Source: Desulfuromonas soudanensis
GTDB taxonomy: Bacteria > Desulfobacterota > Desulfuromonadia > Desulfuromonadales > WTL
NCBI RefSeq assembly: GCF_001278055.1
Contig: NZ_CP010802.1
Location: 2,023,504 to 2,087,503, forward strand
Length of the DNA stretch: 64,000 nucleotides
Direction: 5' to 3'
The translations under genes were made by a program, and so were the position numbers. Below the pieces are notes generated by a model that did no database searches, was not told where the DNA came from, and saw nothing but the letters and a program-made list of their open reading frames with translations. Within the stretch, counting starts at the first letter, position 1, and each line of letters begins with the position of its first letter. Positions 35,781 through 45,226 of the stretch are shown piece by piece.

Positions 35781-37130
35781 ATGGAAATTTCCGAAATTCT
35801 ACGACTTGACCGGGCGCACGTCTGGCACCCCTGCTCCCAGCAGAAGGATCACGAATCGCTCCCGCCGATCCCCATCGAACGGGGCGAAGGGGTCTATCTG
35901 ATCGATGCCTCGGGGAAACGCTACATCGACGGTGTTTCGTCATGGTGGGTCAACCTCTTCGGCCACAGTCATCCTCGACTCAACCGGGCCCTCGCCGCTC
36001 AGTCGGAGAAGATCGCCCATCACATCTTCGCCGGTTTTACCCACGAACCGGCCGTCGAGCTGTCCCGACGCCTTTGCGAGCTGGCACCGGGAAAACTGAA
36101 CAAGGTCTTCTTCACCGACAACGGTTCTTCGGCCGTCGAAGCGGCGATGAAGATGAGCTTCCAGTACTGGCAGCAGGTCGGCAAACCCAAAAAAACCAAA
36201 TTTCTCTCCCTGACCGAAGCCTACCATGGCGAAACGGTCGGAGCCCTGTCCGTGGGCGGGTGCGACCAATACCGCTCCATTTATCGCCCCATGCTTCTCG
36301 AGGGATTCCAGGCCCAGGGACCGGACTGTTTCCGCTGCCCTTACGGACTCCACCGCACCACCTGCCAGGCCCAGTGTTTCGAACATCTCGAGGCCATACT
36401 GACTGAAGAGGCGCAGAATATTGCCGCCGTCATCATCGAACCCCTGATCCAGGGAGCCGCGGGGATGCGGATCTACCCCCCACTGTATCTGAAGAAGTTG
36501 CGGGCCCTGTGCGACCGAAACCAGGTCCATTACATCGCCGACGAAATTGCCGTCGGCTTCGGGAGGACCGGGCGGATGTTTGCCAACGAACACGCCGGCG
36601 TCGCACCCGACCTCATGTGCCTGAGCAAGGGGATCACCGGGGGCTACATGCCGCTGGCCGTCGTTCTGGCAACCGACGAGATCTACGACGCCTTTTACGA
36701 CGACTACCAGAGCCAGAAAGCGTTTCTCCACTCCCACTCCTATTCGGGGAACCCCCTGGCCTGCGCCGTCGCCGTTGAGGTGTTGAAGATTTTCGAGGAC
36801 GAAAAAATCCTTCAAACCCTTCCGGAAAAAATGACACTTTTTGACGATTACGCACCCCGTTTCGAGGCCCACCCCCACGTCGGAGAATTCCGGCGCTGCG
36901 GCATGGTGGCTGCCGTGGAGATGGTCCGCCAAAAGGCCGACAAAACACCCTATCCATGGCAAGAACGCCGGGGATATCAGGCCTACCAGAAGGCTCTGGG
37001 CAAGGGTGCAGTGCTGCGCCCCCTTGGAAATGTCCTCTATTTCATGCCCCCCCTGACCACCCCTTTCGAGGTGCTCGAAGAGCTTCTTGATATTGCTTTT
37101 TCGGTCATCGACGAAGTGACCGCCCCCTGA
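35781..37130 (+). CDS. bioA: Adenosylmethionine-8-amino-7-oxononanoate aminotransferase
   Basis: The 449-aa PLP enzyme begins ILRLDRAHVWHPCSQQKDH, with the BioA-specific HVWHP(C/Y) substrate pocket, and has FFTDNGSSAVEAAMKM, YIADEIAVGFGRTG and the PLP lysine in CLSKGITGG. It makes diaminopelargonate using SAM as amino donor. It is the last gene of the bioBDA group. bioF, bioC and bioH are not present in the window. No strong ribosome site is seen at 35781, but the N terminus aligns well with the family. Confidence 0.95.
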   Translation: MEISEILRLDRAHVWHPCSQQKDHESLPPIPIERGEGVYLIDASGKRYIDGVSSWWVNLFGHSHPRLNRALAAQSEKIAHHIFAGFTHEPAVELSRRLCELAPGKLNKVFFTDNGSSAVEAAMKMSFQYWQQVGKPKKTKFLSLTEAYHGETVGALSVGGCDQYRSIYRPMLLEGFQAQGPDCFRCPYGLHRTTCQAQCFEHLEAILTEEAQNIAAVIIEPLIQGAAGMRIYPPLYLKKLRALCDRNQVHYIADEIAVGFGRTGRMFANEHAGVAPDLMCLSKGITGGYMPLAVVLATDEIYDAFYDDYQSQKAFLHSHSYSGNPLACAVAVEVLKIFEDEKILQTLPEKMTLFDDYAPRFEAHPHVGEFRRCGMVAAVEMVRQKADKTPYPWQERRGYQAYQKALGKGAVLRPLGNVLYFMPPLTTPFEVLEELLDIAFSVIDEVTAP

Positions 37131-37161
37131 TCCCCTCCCCTTCCCACCGCAGGCTTTTTAT

Positions 37162-37190
37162 TTGAATTCCAGCGCCCAGGATGCTATTTT
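37162..37190 (+). promoter_or_regulatory. Putative promoter for the 729-aa OmpA-like gene
   Basis: TTGAAT 37162-37167 and TATTTT 37185-37190 with a 17-nt spacer, about 70 nt before the start codon. Confidence 0.5.
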
Positions 37191-37258
37191 TTGCCGCTGG
37201 CCGTTAACTTGCATGCAATGGACTGGTTCAAAAGATCGTTCTGGCGAAAGGGATTTCG

Positions 37259-39448
37259 ATGCACCGGGGTTTTTCCATAATCTATCTTTTCATTCTTTTG
37301 ACCGGCTCGGCTTCCGGTGCGCTGGCCACTCCCACTCCCTATGGGGAGACGGGCCTCCTGACCCAGCCAACAGCCGAGACCCTTTCGGCCGGCAATATCT
37401 GCGTGGGAATCTGGGCCAATCACGCCGAATTTAGCGATCAGGGCGCCACCATCGTTCCGACGGCCATAACCCTCGGTCTCGGAACCTTTCTTGAGGCCTA
37501 CGGATCCTACCCCAATCTCCTCGCCAATGGCGAAGAGTCGGAGAGCGGGCGGGGTTTCGCCAACCTCGGACTCAAGATGAAGGTGTGGGGGGGACGATCC
37601 GCCCCCTTCAAGCTGGCCATCGACGGTCAGCTGCGCAAATCGGTATCGGACAATCCGGCCCTGGACGGCATCAACAGTCTCAGCACCCGCCTGATTGCCA
37701 GCTTCAAATCCCGAAGGTTCGGGATTCACGCCAACGGCGGATATGTGACCAACGAAAACCCTCCGATCCTGGCGGGCGGGTACAACGACCAGTACGTTTT
37801 CGGAGGGGGGATCGAACTTTATCCCAGCGAGAGGTTTCGCGTCATCGCCGAGATGGAATCGCAGAGCAAACTGATCGATTCCATGGAGGGCCGACAGGAA
37901 GCGATGCTGGGCGTGCAATACTTCGTTTCTCCGCACCTGACATTCAACCTCGGAGCGGGGATCGGGCTCAGCGACGCCAGTCCCGACTATCGGGGACTGG
38001 TCGGGTTCTCCACCTGCCAGGGAATCGGCACCTATCAGAAACCGATCCCGACTATTGTGCCGGTTGACGAAGAAGCGGTTGCAGATGAAGACAAGGAACC
38101 GGTCAAGGTGATCAAAGTCAGAACCCTGACCCCTCTGGCTATCCGGACGGCCCCGAAACCGGTCGAACCCGTCGGTCAATTTGAAATCCCTGTGGAATCC
38201 CCCGCCGAAGAGGTCGTACTTCCCCTCGAAGAGCGCCTTCTGGTCCCTGGGACCAACAGGCTCCTCGCCGCCCCGATCGTTCCGATTCAGCCGCTGATGG
38301 CCGTCGCTCCTATCGATGCCGTCCCCGAGGAGTCCGCCGCGATTGCCGCCGACACACCGGAGGGGATTGTCGAGCCGGCTCAAGAGCCGGCGCCTGCCGT
38401 GGAAACGCTTCCTGTTGCCGAGGTGGTGCCGGGTGTCGTTGCTTCCGAAAGCCCTGCGATAAGCTCATCTGTAGCTGCGGCCACTTCCCTGGTCAAAATC
38501 GCTTCTGCCGCTATCGAAACCGCTGCCGTTGCTGCCGCCCCGGTCGTCTCCGCACCAGTGGCCGTCGTTGCAGCCCCCGGCGCGGCGGTAAATACCCCAA
38601 ACCTTGCTCCGGCTCCGGTCATCGCCGCACCGGCAGCCGTGGTCGAACCTGTTGTTTCGCCCGCTCCCCTTGTCGAAGAGACCTCTGCTGCCCCGGAGCC
38701 CATGGCCGGAGCGGCCGCGGAACCGATGGCAGCGGTCCCCCCAGTGGCTGTCGACTTACCCGTCCCGACAGCCGATCCTGTCGTTGAAACACAGTCAGCA
38801 CCCGAAATTCAGATTGCCAGCTCACCTCTCCCTGCAACGGCGCCCGCTGCCGGAATCGAGCCCCCTCCCACCGAGCTCGCTGCCGTTCCTTCCCCTGCGC
38901 CGGCTCTTTCCATCCCGGAAAGGACAGAGGTCTCCGGAGTTCCCTTTGAGGCCATCTCCGCGACGGCGCCCGCCCCGGGGCTCGGAATGCCCACGGCGGC
39001 CGAACCGCCGGAAGTTGGGCCCGGCCCGACGGTTCAGGCCACCCCTGCCGTCACTGAACAGTCGATCGAAGCGGTCGTCTACCGCAAGTTCCGTCTGCAG
39101 GAAGTGACCTTCGGCACCAACCAGTGGAAGGTGTCCCAGGAAGGGATGGCCGCCCTGGCGATGGTTGCAGAACAGTTGCGCAAAGAGAAGAAGGAGTTTC
39201 TGCTGCGGGTGGACGGACACACCGACAGCCTCGGGTCCGACAACTACAATGATAAGCTCTCCCTGCAGCGCTCGATTACCATCGCAACCAACATGGTGGT
39301 CCATAATGGATTCGATCCGGCACGGCTCTTTGTCAAGGGTTTCGGCGAAAGCAAACCCATAGCACCCAACGATTCTGCGGAAGGCAAGGCCAAAAACCGC
39401 CGGGTAGAGATTCTGGTGCTTCTCCCCAAAAAAGTGCCTGTCCAATAG
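37259..39448 (+). CDS. OmpA family outer-membrane protein with a long Ala/Pro/Val-rich linker (729 aa)
   Basis: A signal peptide is followed by the same barrel-like N-terminal region as the gene at 29047 (TPTPYGETGLLTQPTAETLSAGNICVGIW ... STCQGIGTYQKPIP). A low-complexity Ala/Pro/Val-rich stretch spans roughly residues 330-600, then the C-terminal OmpA domain GHTDSLGSDNYNDKLSLQRS carries the intact peptidoglycan motif. The linker is absent in the paralogue. Ala/Pro tracts usually make a stiff periplasmic spacer. It is convergent with gspB and ends in a palindromic terminator. Confidence 0.82.
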   Translation: MHRGFSIIYLFILLTGSASGALATPTPYGETGLLTQPTAETLSAGNICVGIWANHAEFSDQGATIVPTAITLGLGTFLEAYGSYPNLLANGEESESGRGFANLGLKMKVWGGRSAPFKLAIDGQLRKSVSDNPALDGINSLSTRLIASFKSRRFGIHANGGYVTNENPPILAGGYNDQYVFGGGIELYPSERFRVIAEMESQSKLIDSMEGRQEAMLGVQYFVSPHLTFNLGAGIGLSDASPDYRGLVGFSTCQGIGTYQKPIPTIVPVDEEAVADEDKEPVKVIKVRTLTPLAIRTAPKPVEPVGQFEIPVESPAEEVVLPLEERLLVPGTNRLLAAPIVPIQPLMAVAPIDAVPEESAAIAADTPEGIVEPAQEPAPAVETLPVAEVVPGVVASESPAISSSVAAATSLVKIASAAIETAAVAAAPVVSAPVAVVAAPGAAVNTPNLAPAPVIAAPAAVVEPVVSPAPLVEETSAAPEPMAGAAAEPMAAVPPVAVDLPVPTADPVVETQSAPEIQIASSPLPATAPAAGIEPPPTELAAVPSPAPALSIPERTEVSGVPFEAISATAPAPGLGMPTAAEPPEVGPGPTVQATPAVTEQSIEAVVYRKFRLQEVTFGTNQWKVSQEGMAALAMVAEQLRKEKKEFLLRVDGHTDSLGSDNYNDKLSLQRSITIATNMVVHNGFDPARLFVKGFGESKPIAPNDSAEGKAKNRRVEILVLLPKKVPVQ

Positions 39449-39467
39449 GTGTTATCTCCTCGCCCCG

Positions 39468-39505
39468 AACAGGAAAAGGCAGCCGATCGGCTGCCTTTTC
39501 CTGTT
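39468..39505. terminator. Bidirectional terminator, perfect 38-nt palindrome
   Basis: AACAGG at 39468 to CCTGTT at 39505, centred on GATC at 39485-39488, 19-bp arms. It separates the convergent OmpA-like gene (+) and gspB (-). Confidence 0.85.
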
Positions 39506-39525
39506 TCAAATCAAAAAATCTGCAC

Positions 39526-40221
39526 TCAGCGGCGGGCCACCCTCAGGCCAGGAACCTCGAAACGATATCCGGCCGATTCGAAGATGACCCCCTGGGGTGT
39601 GATTTCAGCAATTTTTACTCCTTCGTTCAGCCCATCCCCCTCCCTCAAATTTCGCCCGTTAATCCTGACCATGCGGGCGGCTGCATCGGAAACATAGAAA
39701 TGCAGCGTCATGGTCATCTTCGGGATACCCGCTTGAACCTCTGACGGCAGTTTTGGGTAAAGATTGACCTGACCGGAGGCGGGCGCGATCACGGGCGGCT
39801 TCTCCTTCACAACCCTCGGGAGCTCCTGCTCCTTCGGTGACGTTCGTTCCTCAACGCCGGCCTCCCCCTTCTCGGGGTTTCGGGGGCTGGCTGAAGGGGA
39901 CCCCTGGTCCTTCACGGTGGACGGCACAGCCTTGTCCGCCCTGCCCTCCCCTTCCCCGCTCTCCCCCCTGGTCTCAACCCTTCCAGACCCGGGAGCATCT
40001 GCAATGACCGGGCGGGATTGTTCGATGCGTAGAAAACCCCCGTATATTAAAAAAACAAGAATGTTCCCCAGCAACGCCAGGACCAGGAGTTTTTTCCATA
40101 CCATTTTGCCGGGCTTTGGTGCGGCGGTGCTCGGTGCCCCGGTCACCGACTGAAGGTCGGGGAGTTCTCCCCGGGCTCTTTTCTGTTCGGCTTTTTTAAG
40201 GGCCTCAAGAATATAGGACAT
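39526..40221 (-). CDS. gspB: General secretion pathway protein B (GspB/ExeB-like)
   Basis: The start MSYILEALKKAEQKR at 40221 is the GspB signature; the longer upstream frame lacks ribosome and protein features. Residues ~50-70 form one membrane helix, a Pro/Lys/Glu-rich periplasmic stretch follows, and the C terminus ends in a PDZ-like/GspC-like pattern (FYVSDAAARMVRINGRNLREGDGL). With GspA it helps insert or assemble the type II secretin through the peptidoglycan. The gene starts 2 nt after gspA. Confidence 0.88.
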   Translation of the reverse strand: MSYILEALKKAEQKRARGELPDLQSVTGAPSTAAPKPGKMVWKKLLVLALLGNILVFLIYGGFLRIEQSRPVIADAPGSGRVETRGESGEGEGRADKAVPSTVKDQGSPSASPRNPEKGEAGVEERTSPKEQELPRVVKEKPPVIAPASGQVNLYPKLPSEVQAGIPKMTMTLHFYVSDAAARMVRINGRNLREGDGLNEGVKIAEITPQGVIFESAGYRFEVPGLRVARR

Positions 40222-40223
40222 GA

Positions 40224-41798
40224 CTAGAAACCTTCCTTCGGAGGGAACAACAGCGGCACATCGTCTCCTGCGGCCGTATTGAGATGGATCAGGGTCTGTG
40301 CTCCGACAATGCCATCCGGCACCAGGCCGCGGGTAAGTTGAAATTGGCGGACCTTGATCGCAAGAGTCTCGTCGAAAAGAAGTTCTGTCCCGGGACGCGG
40401 GTTCCACCCCTGGACAGAAGCGAGCCGTTGTTCAACATGGGAGACGCCGGCTCCCTTGTCACCAAAACGCACCCCCCCGTCACTCTCGGGAGGAGAACGC
40501 CAGAGCAGCGAATAGTCGCCGGTCCACCTTGATTCGAGATCCGGAGTAGGGACAGCCATTCGCTTTCCACCCACCAGAAGCTGTGCCCTATTCCCCTCAA
40601 GAGACTCAAGGGTGACGAAGCAGGGGGTGCCGCTTCTGTCAACAAGGGTTAATACCGCGGGGCGGTTCAAGTGACGAAGGTCCCGAAGGCTCCCCTTTTT
40701 ATTGAAACACTCCAGACCCAAAGCCTTTGCAGAGAGACAGGGGGCATCCCCCGCCATGGAGACATCCCTGCCCCAGATAAAAAAGAGGTCGCGGTAGGCC
40801 TGTTGTTTGTCGGCAGACCCAACCGGCAGCCAATCCGACGAGGAAATCAGGGGGACGGAAGAATCGCCCACCTGGGCTCGCTTGGCCGCCCACCAGGATT
40901 CGACGCGGCCGGCAGCCAGGGCGCCCCCTCCGACAAGAAAAAAGAGAAGGATCAGAAGAGACCAGGCGAGGCGTTTGCGCTGCGGACTCCCGACGCCGGA
41001 GACCTCCCGGGCGGCACGGCGGAGAATCTGGGGTGTTATCTGGCGCTGACCTGTTGCGTAGGCGCCAAGAAAGGCCCGATCGCAGAGAATGTTGATAATC
41101 CGGGGGACCCCACGGCTCAGTCGGTAGAGCATCCGAATCGCCCTTCGGGAGAAAAGGTCATGCTCCAGGCCGGCGACGGACAAGCGGTGGCTGACATAGG
41201 CGGCGACATCAACCGGGGTCAGAGGCTTCAGGTGGTAGCGGGCGATGATGCGCTGGGAGAGTTGGCGCAGTTGCGATGTTGCCAGCAACGCCTGCAACTC
41301 GGGCTGGCCCAGGAGGATAATCTGCAGGAGCTTGTGGCGATTCGTCTCCAGATTGGTCAGAAGACGCAGTTGTTCGAGAACATCGACGCTCAGGTTCTGG
41401 GCTTCGTCGATGATGAGAACGGCTCTCCGTCCCCGGGCATGCTCCTCCAGCAAAAAAGCGTTGAGCCGGTCGACGAGGATTTTGCTGCCGGTCTCCCCCC
41501 GGGGATAAACGATCCCGAACTCGTCGCAGACGGTGGCCAGGAGTTCCTGCGCCGAAAGCCTGGGGTTGAAGATGAAGGCGACGTCGGTCTGGTCGGGGAG
41601 CTGCTCCAAAAGATACCGGCAGACAGTGGTCTTGCCGGTCCCGACCTCGCCGGTCAAAAGGACGAATCCGCCGGCGGAGCGTATGCCATAGAGGAGGTGG
41701 GCCAGAGCCTCCCGATGCTGGTCACTCATATAGAGGTACCGGGGGTCAGGGGCGATGGAAAAAGGCGCCTCTTCCAGGCCGAAATATTCGTTGTACAT
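40224..41798 (-). CDS. gspA: General secretion pathway ATPase GspA/ExeA with peptidoglycan-binding domain
   Basis: The 524-aa product has an N-terminal AAA+ domain (MYNEYFGLEEAPFSIAPDPRYLY; Walker A GEVGTGKTT; Walker B LIIDEAQNLS), a membrane helix near residue 270-300 (LAWSLLILLFFLVGGGALA), a C39-peptidase-like/papain-like middle part, and a C-terminal PG_binding_1 domain (RQFQLTRGLVPDGIVGAQTL). It couples ATP to cell-wall remodelling for secretin assembly. No other gsp genes lie nearby. A shorter paralogue of the ATPase part occurs in the chemosensory operon at 58347. Confidence 0.9.
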   Translation of the reverse strand: MYNEYFGLEEAPFSIAPDPRYLYMSDQHREALAHLLYGIRSAGGFVLLTGEVGTGKTTVCRYLLEQLPDQTDVAFIFNPRLSAQELLATVCDEFGIVYPRGETGSKILVDRLNAFLLEEHARGRRAVLIIDEAQNLSVDVLEQLRLLTNLETNRHKLLQIILLGQPELQALLATSQLRQLSQRIIARYHLKPLTPVDVAAYVSHRLSVAGLEHDLFSRRAIRMLYRLSRGVPRIINILCDRAFLGAYATGQRQITPQILRRAAREVSGVGSPQRKRLAWSLLILLFFLVGGGALAAGRVESWWAAKRAQVGDSSVPLISSSDWLPVGSADKQQAYRDLFFIWGRDVSMAGDAPCLSAKALGLECFNKKGSLRDLRHLNRPAVLTLVDRSGTPCFVTLESLEGNRAQLLVGGKRMAVPTPDLESRWTGDYSLLWRSPPESDGGVRFGDKGAGVSHVEQRLASVQGWNPRPGTELLFDETLAIKVRQFQLTRGLVPDGIVGAQTLIHLNTAAGDDVPLLFPPKEGF

Positions 41799-41880
41799 GG
41801 CTCGACTTCCCTCAGGTTATTTGCTGCCGTCGTCGAGGCGAAGGGTGTCGCCTCTGCGAAGGCTGCTGCAAACGCATTCC

Positions 41881-42327
41881 TTAAACCTCGCTGTCTAATC
41901 GATCCCCGGCATCCCCACGGCGCCGTCGCAACGTGAAATGGCCGCTCACGCAGCCGGCAAGGGCTCCGAGGCTGTTAGCCAGAATATCGGCGGGGTCTCC
42001 CCGGCGTCCGATCGTGAAGAGTTCCTGGGCGACTTCCAGGCCGAATCCCAGGGTAATCGCAAAGAGCAGGGCCCCGCCCCAGGCACGGAGGGGACGGGGA
42101 GATATTGCAGAGAAAACCCTGCCGGTTAAAAAGGTCAGCACCGCATAGGCCACGGCATGTTGAAGTTTGTCCCAGCCGAAAACTCCGCCGAGATCAGGGG
42201 GAGCCGGGACCAGTGACAGCCAGGCTATGGCCACCATCCACAGAACGGTGGCCAGAATATAGACCGAAAGAGCTTTGCCGTTGCCCCCGGTCACTTGAAT
42301 CGTCGTTTCCTTTTTTCGACCTGCCAC
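41881..42327 (-). CDS. VanZ-family membrane protein (148 aa)
   Basis: Four hydrophobic segments with the VanZ-like motifs WDKLQHAVAYAVLTFL and GFGLEVAQELFTIGRRGDPADILANSLGALAG (a conserved D-x-x-N-S/T at the end). I prefer GTG 42327 because AAGGAG lies 6 nt before it; an in-frame TTG at 42351 has none. VanZ-like proteins are of uncertain function, linked to cell-envelope stress or teicoplanin resistance in some bacteria. It lies between gspA and the divergent plsC, with which it may share a control region. Confidence 0.8.
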   Translation of the reverse strand: MAGRKKETTIQVTGGNGKALSVYILATVLWMVAIAWLSLVPAPPDLGGVFGWDKLQHAVAYAVLTFLTGRVFSAISPRPLRAWGGALLFAITLGFGLEVAQELFTIGRRGDPADILANSLGALAGCVSGHFTLRRRRGDAGDRLDSEV

Positions 42328-42394
42328 GCTGATCTCCTTGATTATTTTCAAATCCTCTCCCTTCGGTGCGGCCGCAACCCGAAATGGTTAGGTA

Positions 42395-42424
42395 TTGCCA
42401 GTCACTTCCGGGAAATGGTATAAG
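42395..42424 (+). promoter_or_regulatory. Promoter of plsC
   Basis: TTGCCA 42395-42400 and TATAAG 42419-42424, spacer 18 nt. It places the transcript start after 42430, which excludes the TTG at 42395 as a start codon. Confidence 0.6.
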
Positions 42425-42460
42425 TCCAAAAAATTGAAACCCCCCTTCCCCGAGGTTCCC

Positions 42461-43111
42461 TTGAAAACATTTCTTCTCCGCAGGATCTGGGCCAACTTCG
42501 CCGCCTATATGATCGGCTTTTATGCGTCGGTGGTCAACCGCTTCAAAATTTGCGGCGCGGAGAATATTCCCCGCAGCGGCGGCGTTCTGCTGACATCCAA
42601 CCACATCTCCGGTTACGACACCATCCTCCTCCCCTGGGCGGTGATGAGGCGCTACCCCCTGCAGATGCTCTGGGCGCCGGCCAAGGAGGAACTGTTCAAC
42701 AACCTCCTTCTCGGCTGGCTGTTCCGCTCCTGGGGAGCCTTCCCCGTCAAAAGGGGGCGCGATGTCCGAGCCGGCAAAACCATTAACGATCTGCTGAAAA
42801 GTGAAAAAGTCATGCTTTTCCCCGAGGGGACCCGGAATAAGGATGGGGTGCTGGGAAAGGGAAATCGCGGCGTCGGCAAGCTCATCTACGACACCCGGCC
42901 GACAGTTGTTCCCACGGCCTTGACCGGACTCAACCACTGGCACTTTCCGGGGATCGGGCAAAAAGCCCGGGTGCAGTTCGGGGCACCTCTCGATTTTTCC
43001 GATCTCTATTCCCTGGAAGACTGCAAGGAAACGCATCTGCTGATCGTCGAACGGGTCATGGCTGCCATCGCCGCCCTTCTCGAAGGTGATAAGGAATCGG
43101 CTGGCCTCTGA
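42461..43111 (+). CDS. plsC: 1-acyl-sn-glycerol-3-phosphate acyltransferase (PlsC family)
   Basis: The acyltransferase motif HX4D appears as NHISGYDTILL, followed by PVKRG and FPEGTRNKDG. It transfers an acyl chain to lysophosphatidate at the inner membrane. A TTG start at 42461 (GAGG 5 nt before) is preferred because of the promoter position; it yields ~216 aa, normal for the family. It is + strand in a mainly - strand region and may be expressed alone. Confidence 0.88.
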   Translation: MKTFLLRRIWANFAAYMIGFYASVVNRFKICGAENIPRSGGVLLTSNHISGYDTILLPWAVMRRYPLQMLWAPAKEELFNNLLLGWLFRSWGAFPVKRGRDVRAGKTINDLLKSEKVMLFPEGTRNKDGVLGKGNRGVGKLIYDTRPTVVPTALTGLNHWHFPGIGQKARVQFGAPLDFSDLYSLEDCKETHLLIVERVMAAIAALLEGDKESAGL

Positions 43112-43127
43112 CCCCCCGATACCTTGC

Positions 43128-43652
43128 TCAACTCCGTTTTCCTTCGAACTCCAGCAGCCACTTTTTGGTCACAACCCCCTCCCCTCCCGAGTACCCCGTC
43201 AACCGCCCCTTCGCTCCAACAACCCTATGGCACGGCAGGACAATCGGAAAAGGATTGGCCGCCAGGGCCCCGCCCACGGCCCGAGCGGCCAGCGGCCGGC
43301 CGATTTCTTTTGCCAGGTCGCCATAGGTGATGGTTTCGCCATGGGGAACCAGGGAAAGGTTGCGCAACACCAGGGCAGTAAAGGTTGGGATCCCCGTAAA
43401 ATCGAGAGGGAGATCAAAGACCCTTCGCTGGTGGTGAAAATATTCGTCAAGTTGGTGCCGAACCTCGCCGAGAATCCGGTCCTCACCGGGGAGGGCCCCG
43501 GGGAAATAGCGGGAAATACGCTCTCTGATTTCATGGGAATCGGGATGGATAAAAAGAGCGACAAGCAAACCGTCCCTGGCCACCGCGCCGATCCAGCCGA
43601 TCGGAGAGGACCAGAGGTCAAAACTTCCTCCCTTTTGAGGTCTTTTCAGCAT
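43128..43652 (-). CDS. ogt: Methylated-DNA-[protein]-cysteine S-methyltransferase
   Basis: The 174-aa product has the active-site motif VLPCHRVVG with the alkyl-accepting Cys, preceded by the AAxPFPI segment (ALAANPFPIVLPCHR) and the HTH-like ARAVGGAL. It repairs O6-methylguanine. ATG 43652 follows GGAGGG and overlaps the stop of murJ (TAATG), so it is coupled to it. Confidence 0.92.
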   Translation of the reverse strand: MLKRPQKGGSFDLWSSPIGWIGAVARDGLLVALFIHPDSHEIRERISRYFPGALPGEDRILGEVRHQLDEYFHHQRRVFDLPLDFTGIPTFTALVLRNLSLVPHGETITYGDLAKEIGRPLAARAVGGALAANPFPIVLPCHRVVGAKGRLTGYSGGEGVVTKKWLLEFEGKRS

Positions 43653-45226
43653 TATTCCCTCCTGCGAAATAATTTTTTCCGCACCAGCGCGGCAGCGTCC
43701 GTTGCTTCGGGAACCCGCAGCAGCCAGCAGATCAGAGCGTAAATTCCGCCTCCTCCCAGAACAGCCCCCCCCAGCACCATCCCCTTGAGAATTTTGTGCC
43801 CTTCCAGGTCCCATTCAATAAGACCTAGGGTCCCCTGAACAAAGAGGGCCATCAGGACAGCAGCAGGAACGAGCTTGACGAGGGAGGAAAGGAGCGCCGT
43901 CAGTCCCAGTGGGCCGATTTTGGAGCGGAGTGCCCAGACCAGGGCAATGCTGTTGAACACCGAAGAAAGGGTCAGGGCCATGGCCAATCCCAGATGGGCG
44001 AAGGGACCCATGAGAAGAATACCGAGAAGGGCATTGACCAGAAGGGTCCAGAAAGCGATCCAGACGGGGGTGCGGGTGTTCTTCAAGGCATAAAAGGTCG
44101 GAACCACGACCCGGCTGATCCCGACGAACAACAGTCCCGGTGCATAGGCCGCCAGTGCCATCGCCGTTTTTTCCACTTCTTCAACACCGAAAGCCCCCCC
44201 CATGAAGAAGAGGCTAAAGATCGGGGTGGCGCACAAAACCAAACCGATCATCGCCGGCAAGGTGACGAGAAGGATCAGGGAGAGAGCAAAACGCAGGGAG
44301 CTCCTGAGCCCCTCCATGTCATCCCGTGAGGCCTGACGGCTCATGGACGGAAGAACGGCCTGCGCCAGGGAGACGATGAAGATCCCCTGGGGAAATTCGA
44401 AGAGACGCTGCCCGTAATAAAGGTAGGAGACGCTCCCTTCAGGAAGATAGGAGGCCAGCAAACGGGTGACGACGACATTGATTTGATAAATAGCCACTCC
44501 GGCGATTCCGGGGAGCATGAGCCGGGCGATTTTCATCACCGCCGCGTCCCTGAAATTGAAGTCGAGGCGCAGCCGGATCCCCATGCGGCGAAGAACGGGA
44601 TATTGAATCAGGAGTTGGAGCACCCCACCGATCAGAACGCCGATGGCCAGGGACAGGATGGGAATCCCCAGGCGGGAAGAGAGAAACCAGCCGCAGAGAA
44701 TCATGGAGAGGTTCAGAAAGAGCGGCGAGAGGGACGGCAGGAAAAAATGCCCGCGGACATTGAGAATCCCGGTCAATAGAGACAGCATACTGACGAGGGC
44801 GATATAGGGGAACATGACCATGTTGAGGGTGTTGGTCAGAGCGAGCTTTCCTTCGACGGCTCCGAAGCCGGACGCGATCCCCCCGACCAGCAGCGGAGAA
44901 CCGACGATCCCGAGGAGGGTGACGGCCGCCATGGTCAGCAGCAGAAGAGTCCAGCAGATATTGGCGATCCTGTCCGCTTCCTCTTCCCCCTGCAGATGAT
45001 AAACCTCGGAATAGGTCGGCACGAAGGAGGCCGTCAGGGATCCTTCGGCGAAGAAGCGACGCAATAAATTGGGGATGGTGAAGGCCATGAAGAAGGCATC
45101 GGTGGCAAACCCGGCGCCAAAGAGACTGGCGACGACGATGTCTCGCGCCAGACCGGCGACCCGGCTCAGTCCGGTGGCCAGTCCCATGATGCCAGTCGCC
45201 TTGGAAATTTTTACGTTTTCAGACAT
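43652..45226 (-). CDS. murJ: Lipid II flippase MurJ (MviN)
   Basis: The 524-aa polytopic protein has about 14 membrane segments and MurJ sequence features (GFATDAFFMAFTIPNLLRRFFAEGSLTASFVPTYSE near the start; ASYLPEGSVSYLYYGQRLFEFPQGIF; RVVVPTFYALKNTRTPVW). It flips lipid II across the inner membrane for peptidoglycan synthesis. ATG 45226. It is divergent from rpsT, as in many Desulfuromonadales; the ogt gene downstream is coupled. Confidence 0.95.
   Translation of the reverse strand: MSENVKISKATGIMGLATGLSRVAGLARDIVVASLFGAGFATDAFFMAFTIPNLLRRFFAEGSLTASFVPTYSEVYHLQGEEEADRIANICWTLLLLTMAAVTLLGIVGSPLLVGGIASGFGAVEGKLALTNTLNMVMFPYIALVSMLSLLTGILNVRGHFFLPSLSPLFLNLSMILCGWFLSSRLGIPILSLAIGVLIGGVLQLLIQYPVLRRMGIRLRLDFNFRDAAVMKIARLMLPGIAGVAIYQINVVVTRLLASYLPEGSVSYLYYGQRLFEFPQGIFIVSLAQAVLPSMSRQASRDDMEGLRSSLRFALSLILLVTLPAMIGLVLCATPIFSLFFMGGAFGVEEVEKTAMALAAYAPGLLFVGISRVVVPTFYALKNTRTPVWIAFWTLLVNALLGILLMGPFAHLGLAMALTLSSVFNSIALVWALRSKIGPLGLTALLSSLVKLVPAAVLMALFVQGTLGLIEWDLEGHKILKGMVLGGAVLGGGGIYALICWLLRVPEATDAAALVRKKLFRRRE

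Noticed and set aside
37134-37258. Second biotin operator downstream of bioA
   Set aside because: No TTGTNNACC-type inverted repeat found.
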